From NCBI GenBank assembly GCA_003326195.1, contig LXQE01000161.1, forward strand, positions 90,077 to 143,168: a stretch of DNA of 53,092 bases, read 5' to 3'. Each line of letters starts with the position of its first letter. Within the stretch, counting starts at the first letter, position 1. The notes under the pieces were generated by a model. The model ran no database searches. It was given only the letters and a program-made list of their open reading frames with translations, and was not told where the DNA came from. This DNA is from Nostoc punctiforme NIES-2108 (lineage in GTDB: Bacteria > Cyanobacteriota > Cyanobacteriia > Cyanobacteriales > Nostocaceae). The position numbers and the translations under genes were made by a program. Of this stretch, positions 47,838 to 53,092 are shown piece by piece.

Positions 47838-49760
47838 TTATTTGCTCTCTGTAAAATCAGCGTCAATCACATCGTCGCCGTTACTTGAACTAGAGGAACT
47901 GCTACTATCTTGAGGTTCACCACCAGATGTAGCACCGGCACCGGCACTGGCACTAGCACCCGCTTGTTGATAGATGTTGCTACCAACAGCGAATAACGCT
48001 TGTTGCAATTCTGGAGTGAGCTTCTTGATTTGCTCATCGTCTTCTTTAGCAACTGCTTCCCGCACTTCTTTCACTAAACCTTCGACTTTAGTCTTGTCAG
48101 CATCGGGAACTTTATCGCCCAATTCTTGTAACTGCTTTTCAGCTTGGTATGCCAAAGAATCGGCTTGGTTCTTGCGTTCAATCTTTTCACGCCGCTCTTT
48201 ATCAGATGAAGCGTTCTGTTCAGCTTCTCTTACCATCCGGTCAACGTCATTTTTATCCAGAGTGGAAGCGCCGGTTATGCTGATGGACTGTTCTTTACCA
48301 GTACCCTTGTCCTTAGCGGTGACGTTAAGGATACCGTTAGCATCAATATCGAAGACCACTTCAATTTGAGGGACGCCACGTGGTGCAGGAGGAATACCAT
48401 CGAGGCGGAAGGTTCCCAAGCTCTTGTTATCGTTAGAGAATTCGCGTTCACCTTGGAGAACGTGAATTTCTACGTTAGTTTGTCCATCCACAGCAGTAGA
48501 GAAGACTTCCGATTTCTTGGTGGGAATTGTGGTGTTGCGGGGGATAATTTTGGTCATCACGCCGCCCAATGTTTCCACACCCAAAGATAGAGGTGTCACA
48601 TCTAACAGCAAGATGCCAGTTACATCACCAGCCAGTACTCCGGCTTGAATCGCTGCACCAACTGCTACAACTTCATCAGGGTTAACGCTTTGGTTGGGGT
48701 CTTTACCCAATACCTGCTTCACAATCTGGTGGACTGCGGGAATCCGGGTAGAACCACCAACTAATACCACTTCATCAATATCGCCTTTAGTTAACTTGGC
48801 ATCCCGGAGGGCGTTTTCCACAGGAATACGACAACGGTCAATTAAGTCAGAGCAAAGTTCTTCAAATTGAGCGCGAGTCAGAGTTGTATCCAGGTGCTTG
48901 GGCCCATCCTGGGTAGCGGTGATAAATGGTAGGTTAATTTCTGCTTGGGTGACGCTAGAAAGCTCAATTTTGGCTTTTTCTGCGGCTTCCGTCAGACGTT
49001 GTAAAGCTTGTTTGTCTTTCCGCAGGTCAATACCTTCGGCTTTTCTGAACTTCTCAGCTAAGAAGTCAACTATTTTTTTATCAAAGTCGTCACCACCAAG
49101 GTGGGTATCACCAGATGTGGCTAGTACTTCAAAAACTCCGTCTCCTACTTCCAGCACGGATACGTCGAAAGTACCACCACCAAGGTCAAATACGAGAATG
49201 GTTTCGTTACTCTTCTTGTCAAATCCATAAGCCAAAGATGCAGCTGTCGGCTCGTTGATAATCCGCAGAACTTCAATCCCGGCAATTTTCCCAGCGTCTT
49301 TTGTCGCTTGTCGCTGGGAATCGTTGAAGTATGCGGGAACAGTGATTACAGCTTGGGTTACAGTTTCACCCAGGTATTTGCTGGCATCTTCAACTAGTTT
49401 GCGAAGAACTTTTGCAGAAATTTCTTCAGGAGCAAACGGTTTACCAGCGATTGGACAATCTAATTTGACATTGCCGTTGCTGCTGAGGACTTTGTAAGAA
49501 ACTTCCGTAGCTTCGTTACTAACTTCATCGTAGCGGCGACCGATAAAGCGTTTGACAGAGTAAAACGTATTTTCGGGGTTCATCACCGCTTGGCGTTTGG
49601 CGATTTGGCCAACCAAGTTGTCACCATTTTTCGCAAATGCGACTACTGATGGCGTTGTCCGAAAACCTTCAGCATTAGCAATTACTGTGGGTTTACCACC
49701 TTCCATCACTGCCACGCAGGAGTTCGTTGTTCCTAAGTCAATTCCAACTACTTTTGCCAT
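47838..49760 (-). CDS. dnaK: Hsp70 chaperone DnaK
   Basis: 640 aa ATP-dependent chaperone. The ATPase domain (1-385) starts MAKVVGIDLGTTNSCVAVME and shows the Hsp70 signatures IFDLGGGTFDVSVLEV (here VFDLGGG...) and LVGGSTRIPAVHQIVK. The substrate-binding domain follows (DVTPLSLGVETLGGVMTKII, HVLQGERE). The helical lid ends in a Gly/Ala/Ser-rich linker with seven Ser and the tail DVIDADFTESK. Length is that of the house-keeping DnaK2 type. No grpE or dnaJ is next to it on this window. Own terminator downstream, 448-base upstream region. ATG at 49760. Confidence 0.96.
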   Translation of the reverse strand: MAKVVGIDLGTTNSCVAVMEGGKPTVIANAEGFRTTPSVVAFAKNGDNLVGQIAKRQAVMNPENTFYSVKRFIGRRYDEVSNEATEVSYKVLSSNGNVKLDCPIAGKPFAPEEISAKVLRKLVEDASKYLGETVTQAVITVPAYFNDSQRQATKDAGKIAGIEVLRIINEPTAASLAYGFDKKSNETILVFDLGGGTFDVSVLEVGDGVFEVLATSGDTHLGGDDFDKKIVDFLAEKFRKAEGIDLRKDKQALQRLTEAAEKAKIELSSVTQAEINLPFITATQDGPKHLDTTLTRAQFEELCSDLIDRCRIPVENALRDAKLTKGDIDEVVLVGGSTRIPAVHQIVKQVLGKDPNQSVNPDEVVAVGAAIQAGVLAGDVTGILLLDVTPLSLGVETLGGVMTKIIPRNTTIPTKKSEVFSTAVDGQTNVEIHVLQGEREFSNDNKSLGTFRLDGIPPAPRGVPQIEVVFDIDANGILNVTAKDKGTGKEQSISITGASTLDKNDVDRMVREAEQNASSDKERREKIERKNQADSLAYQAEKQLQELGDKVPDADKTKVEGLVKEVREAVAKEDDEQIKKLTPELQQALFAVGSNIYQQAGASASAGAGATSGGEPQDSSSSSSSSNGDDVIDADFTESK

Positions 49761-50208
49761 TTTAGGTGCTGGCTCCGTATAACTACAAATGAATGAATGA
49801 GAATATAAAGCACTAAATTTTGAACCAACAGGGTCAAGAAATCAGCCAGTTCAGCATGAATACCTTTGATTCGGCCTTCCTGGGGTTAAAACTCCAGACT
49901 AATGCTGATATATATACTGAAGCTTAGTGGTAGCCAGTCCATGAAGGGTGGTTTCCCGAACCTTTCTTGGGACGGTTAAACTAACTAAATTGTGTGTTTA
50001 GTTGGTTCATGGATTTATTTGTCTTCACTCTGTCTAATGTAGGAGAATTAATACTTTCAGCAATTAGGGTGAACCGTAACGTCCGAGTGGTGTTTGCCGT
50101 CTTTTGAGGCAATAAACTACAGAAACACTGAGGATTGGGCATGGGGCACGGGGTATGGAGAGAGAATAATAACTCAGCACTCAGTACTCAACACTCAGCA
50201 CTCAGTAG
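49761..50208. promoter_or_regulatory. dnaK upstream region
   Basis: 448 bases between dnaK and the SDR gene on the same strand. No CIRCE inverted repeat (TTAGCACTC-N9-GAGTGCTAA) was found. An ACTCAGCACTCAGTACTCAA tandem repeat lies at 50171-50205, near the SDR stop, and a GGGCATGGGGCACGGGG stretch at about 50135. The dnaK promoter must lie in the rest; none can be called with confidence. Confidence 0.45.
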
Positions 50209-51027
50209 TTACTCAATCCCAGAAAAAAGAGTTTTCCAGTCAATCACAGGTGGTCTTTGTCCTTGGTTGACTATTTCAAAAATTTTCTTAGAACTACTTG
50301 GTTGAAAAAGGCATTCTACACAAGCGTTTGCGACATCAATCCGGCTGGCATCACCCGAAAGTATATCCCCAGTGCCTATGACCACACCGTATTTACCCCC
50401 AGTTTTTGCCTTAAGGAGGGTGTTGAGGTCGTATGAGGTATAGGGCCCGTCAATGAGGCGTCCTGGGCGGATAATGGTGTAGGGCAATCCAGAATTAATA
50501 ATGGACTCTTCGCCTTTTTGTTTGGCATCCAACACGCCAAAACCATTAAGAATACTAAAAGGAAACTGATTTTTACGGAGAATTCCACAAGAAGAGACGA
50601 AAACGAATCGCTTCAAATTCTGGGGTGCTGCTGCTACTAGATTGCTGGCACCTTCAGCATCGATTTTTGCCGGACTATTTTTTGCTTTTGCTTCACTAGA
50701 TTTGGGATTAAGGAAAATAATTCCCCATTCAATCAAGTTCGGGGATTGGTCAAACTCCCATCGCGCAGAGGGAAAGGCAGTAGTTCCAGTACAATTTATG
50801 ATGTGGGTAACACCTGGCATTGCAGGTGGCAGTGTAGCTGGCTGGCGGATATCGCCAACGACAATTTCCACTTTTTGGTTAAACATCTCTTCAGCTTTTG
50901 CAGCATTGCGTGTCAGAACGCGAACTTTTAAACCCTTTTCGAGTAACTTGCCTACCACTAATTGCCCGACTCCACCTGTAGCACCAACAACTAGTACCAA
51001 ATCTTTAGCTGAATCAAAAGAAGTCAT
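50209..51027 (-). CDS. NAD(P)-binding SDR / NmrA-like protein
   Basis: 272 aa atypical short-chain dehydrogenase-like protein. Glycine motif VLVVGATGGVGQLVVGKLLE, then VRVLTRNAAKAEEMF, an Asp after strand 3 (VVGDIRQ), HIINCTGTTAF, VFVSSCGILRK and YTIIRPGRLIDGPY. The catalytic YxxxK of classical SDRs is missing, as in the NAD(P)H-binding (Tic62/HCF173-like) group of phototrophs. A role in photosystem or lipid metabolism is only inference. ATG at 51027. 448 bases upstream of dnaK, so probably a separate transcript. Confidence 0.85.
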   Translation of the reverse strand: MTSFDSAKDLVLVVGATGGVGQLVVGKLLEKGLKVRVLTRNAAKAEEMFNQKVEIVVGDIRQPATLPPAMPGVTHIINCTGTTAFPSARWEFDQSPNLIEWGIIFLNPKSSEAKAKNSPAKIDAEGASNLVAAAPQNLKRFVFVSSCGILRKNQFPFSILNGFGVLDAKQKGEESIINSGLPYTIIRPGRLIDGPYTSYDLNTLLKAKTGGKYGVVIGTGDILSGDASRIDVANACVECLFQPSSSKKIFEIVNQGQRPPVIDWKTLFSGIE

Positions 51028-51072
51028 AAAGTGCCCTTGAGATAGTCTATTGCTAATCTACCTAAAAAATAC

Positions 51073-51120
51073 GATGTCTACGACAAGCTGTGACGCTCGA
51101 TAGCGCAGCGTCTCGTAGAA
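51073..51120 (+). repeat. Dispersed repeat GATGTCTACGACAAGC...GCAGCGTCTCGTAGAAAG
   Basis: A palindromic element between divergent SDR and TIGR03032-type genes, related to the repeats at 34274, 34953 and 25898. GTCTACGAC and the GTCTCGTAGA arm are near complements, so it can form a hairpin in the shared promoter region. Confidence 0.6.
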
Positions 51121-51162
51121 AGCATTAGAAAAGAATTATGAACTTCCTCGGTGGGAAAAAAA

Positions 51163-52224
51163 ATGAATCAAAATCCTGTAGCTGCTTCCTTGGAGTTGAA
51201 TGCTTCTCGCCAGTTTACTCCGTGGCTGTTCGAGCAAAATCTGAGTCTGGCCTTTACTACCTATCAAGCAGGTAAATTATTTTTCATCGGCTTACAATCT
51301 AGCGGCCAACTATCTGTATTTGAGCGCACCTTTGAGCGTTGCATGGGTTTGTATGCCCAAGATAGTAGCTTATATATGAGTTCGCTATATCAATTGTGGC
51401 GCTTTGAAAACATCTTACAACCAGGACAAGTTCACAACAACTATGATGCTGTCTATTTGCCCCAGGTGAGTTATGTGACTGGAGACTTAGACATCCATGA
51501 TATCGCCCTGAGTAATTCTCAAGCAAATAATGATTCACAGCATCTAACATTTGTCAATACCCTATTTAGCTGTTTAGCCAAAGTTAGTCAAACCCATAGT
51601 TTCATTCCCCTCTGGCAACCGCCGTTTATTAGTAAATTGGCAGCAGAAGACAGGTGTCATCTCAACGGGTTAGCAATACGAGATGGTCAACCTAGATATG
51701 TCACTGCTGTGAGTCAGTCGGATGTGGCAGAAGGATGGCGGGACAGACGGGCTGATGGTGGTTGCGTCATTGATGTGGAAAGTAACGAGATACTCATCAG
51801 AGGACTTTCCATGCCCCATTCCCCTCGGTGGTATAAAGAGAAGCTGTGGTTACTTAACTCTGGAACAGGAGATTTTGGCTACCTAGACTTGAAACGGGGC
51901 AGCTTTGAACCTGTGGCATTTTGTCCAGGATATATGCGCGGTTGTGCATTTCATGGCGACTTTGCGATCGTTGGAGTTTCTCAGCCCAGGCATAACAAGA
52001 CTTTTAGTGGTTTAGCTCTAGACGAAAAATTATTTCAAAAAAATGCTGAACCTCGCTGTGGGCTACTGGTAATTGACCTGAAAAGCGGTGATATTGTGCA
52101 TTCCCTGCGAATAGAGGGGATGGTACTGGAATTATACGACGTGGTGGCGCTACCAGGGGTGCGTCGTCCAATGGCGATCGGCTTTAAAAGTGATGAAATT
52201 CGACGGATGGTAACGATGGGATGA
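51163..52224 (+). CDS. TIGR03032-family protein (DUF4915-like)
   Basis: 353 aa from ATG at 51163; an in-frame GTG four codons earlier (51151) is less likely. It matches a beta-propeller-like family of unknown function: LSLAFTTYQAGKLFFIGLQS, FERCMGLYAQDSSLYMSSLY, the VTGDLDIHDIAL motif, LNGLAIRDGQPRYVTAVSQS, MPHSPRWYKEKLWLLNSGTG, RCGLLVIDLKSGDIVH and LELYDVVALPGVRRPMAIGF. Several members are found beside RTX/cadherin-like or tetratricopeptide genes (recollection, uncertain), as here. Function unknown. Confidence 0.85.
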   Translation: MNQNPVAASLELNASRQFTPWLFEQNLSLAFTTYQAGKLFFIGLQSSGQLSVFERTFERCMGLYAQDSSLYMSSLYQLWRFENILQPGQVHNNYDAVYLPQVSYVTGDLDIHDIALSNSQANNDSQHLTFVNTLFSCLAKVSQTHSFIPLWQPPFISKLAAEDRCHLNGLAIRDGQPRYVTAVSQSDVAEGWRDRRADGGCVIDVESNEILIRGLSMPHSPRWYKEKLWLLNSGTGDFGYLDLKRGSFEPVAFCPGYMRGCAFHGDFAIVGVSQPRHNKTFSGLALDEKLFQKNAEPRCGLLVIDLKSGDIVHSLRIEGMVLELYDVVALPGVRRPMAIGFKSDEIRRMVTMG

Positions 52225-52285
52225 GAGACGTGGAATTTCAAGTCTTTACAGCCGACAAAGAAAATCATAAAGAGAATCGACAACA

Positions 52286-52820
52286 ATGGCTAATGCAGTT
52301 TTAAATCTATCTGAGCTTAATGGCAGCAACGGCTTTATGATTAATGGCATTGATGTGGGTAACTACTCAGGCTATCGATGGCGATACTTTAACTATTAGT
52401 GATTTCACTAACCCCACTAACGGCACACTGACACTTAATTACAACAACACTCCAAACAATCCCAGCGACGACTTCTTCATCTACACCCCCAATGCCAACT
52501 TCAACGGCAGTGACAGTTTCACTTTCACTGTCAGCGATCGCAATGGCGGTACCATTACTAGTACTTTCAATCTCAATGTCAAACCCGTCAACGATGCACC
52601 TGTGGCAGCCAATGATACCATCTCCGGTGGCAATGGCAATGATACTTTTGTCTTCCGCCTTGGCGATGATGATGACACTATCACCGATTTTGTTGGTACT
52701 GGTATTGGTTCAAATCCATCAGCAACGGTGATTAGCCAACTGGATACATTGCAATTTATCGGTAGTGGTTTAACTGCCGATAAATTGCAACTAATACCAA
52801 TTCTCTATGAAGATGCATAG
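52286..52820 (+). pseudogene. Frameshifted and truncated cadherin-like/RTX protein gene
   Basis: It starts ATG at 52286 with NAVLNLSELNGSNGFMINGI, a typical N-terminus of large cyanobacterial FG-GAP/RTX proteins, and stops at 52395-52399 after about 37 codons. From about 52360 a different frame continues with a cadherin-like repeat (QAIDGDTLTISDFTNPTNGT, FTFTVSDRNGGTITSTFNLN, VKPVNDAPVAANDT). It is followed by RTX-like GGNGNDTFVFRLGDDDDTIT and DFVGTGIG. An internal deletion probably joined distant parts. The 3' end runs into the IS630-type element after about 52795 (IPILYEDA). Confidence 0.8.
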
Positions 52821-53092
52821 AATAAAGCTTCATGAAAGAGAGCTTCGAGGATAAAATCATAACTTGTCAAAGAGGAGATTACGAGAGAGGATATTTGAGC
52901 TAGCTCGTGTTCAATCCGTTGGCGCAGTTCTTGTAGATTAGAGAAGCTTTCCCCTTTGAACTGGCGTTTAATAAACTGCCATAATCGCTCAATTGGATTA
53001 AGCTGAGGGCTATGAGCAGGTTGAAAGATCGGGATGAGATTTTCAGGCCAAGACAGCGCTAAAGCTTGATGTGCAGATGCTTGATCCATTTG
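52805..53092 (-). mobile_element. IS630-family transposase, C-terminal part, runs off window edge
   Basis: The minus-strand frame runs from beyond 53092 to TAG at 52820-52805. It carries the DDE_3 end: MDQASAHQALAL, IFQPAHSPQLNPIERLWQFI, KRQFKGESFSNLQELRQRIE and the short C-terminal helix. The SPQLNPIERLW motif with catalytic Glu is diagnostic of IS630/Tc1-like enzymes. Left boundary near 52790 (CTAATACCAATTCTCTATGA), consistent with insertion at TA. The upstream half is outside the window. Confidence 0.85.

Noticed and set aside
49761..50208. CIRCE/HrcA operator upstream of dnaK
   Set aside because: The CACTCAGTACTCAACACTC stretch is a tandem repeat near the SDR stop, not the TTAGCACTC-N9-GAGTGCTAA inverted repeat.
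52705..52720. tRNA T-loop-like GGTTCAAATCC
   Set aside because: It lies in the RTX-like coding frame and no acceptor or anticodon stems surround it.

Overview
The window is chromosomal DNA of a filamentous, Nostoc/Anabaena-like cyanobacterium (inference). The evidence is many GCGATCGC (HIP1-type) octamers, G/C-rich short tandem repeats of the GGGGAATGGGGAGT and CTAACTCCTAA kind, dispersed hairpins of the GTAGAGACGCGATTTATCGCGTCTC type, a desC-desA-desB desaturase cluster in the order known from Anabaena, a protein with a SasA-like KaiB domain, and a contractile injection system (CIS) locus of the type found in multicellular cyanobacteria. No rRNA, tRNA or CRISPR array was recognised.

Layout. 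1-2947 (minus): desC, desA and a 3'-truncated desB. 3036-9514: a methionine-gamma-lyase-family PLP enzyme, an IS5-like remnant with an internal inversion, an AI-2E-family permease, a small membrane protein with a repeat in its reading frame, an LCP-family cell-wall glycopolymer ligase, and a TrpD2/YbiB-like protein. 9926-15069 (mostly minus): an orphan TPR fragment, then a tight four-gene signalling operon (histidine kinase, LuxR-type response regulator, pseudokinase fused to a PstS-like domain, zinc-ribbon/FHA protein). 15508-22402 (plus), divergent from it: a compact CIS operon (Pvc16-like DUF4255 protein, sheath, two tube proteins, two tail-assembly-chaperone-like proteins, a DUF6760-like small ORF, and an FHA protein ending in a degenerate methylglyoxal-synthase-like domain). 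22600-24780: a CHASE2 Ser/Thr kinase. 24904-28600: Hsp20, two hypothetical proteins, an IS66 remnant. 28687-30921: a KaiB-domain protein and PilT. 31656-34793: a small membrane protein with duplicated terminators, WecB-type epimerase, an SH3/peptidoglycan-binding protein and a receiver protein. 34947-37454: three tandem Crp/Fnr paralogues. 38276-46637: aldo/keto reductase, arylsulfotransferase-like propeller, GST, MDR oxidoreductase, TPR protein and an ABC exporter. 46929-53092: acetoacetate-decarboxylase-like protein, DnaK, an SDR, a TIGR03032-type protein, and a frameshifted RTX/cadherin-like gene cut by an IS630-family element at the right edge.

The most interesting part is 10451-24780. 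A CIS tail module (sheath, tubes, chaperones) is embedded between two phospho-signalling sets: a two-component system with a pseudokinase and an FHA protein on one side, and an FHA/pseudo-MGS protein plus a transmembrane Ser/Thr kinase on the other. This resembles, by architecture only, the kinase/FHA post-translational control of type VI secretion. Baseplate, spike, tape-measure and AAA+ genes are not in the window and would have to be encoded elsewhere. The CIS operon has also been invaded by a MITE, a short-tandem-repeat tract and a hairpin repeat between its structural genes.
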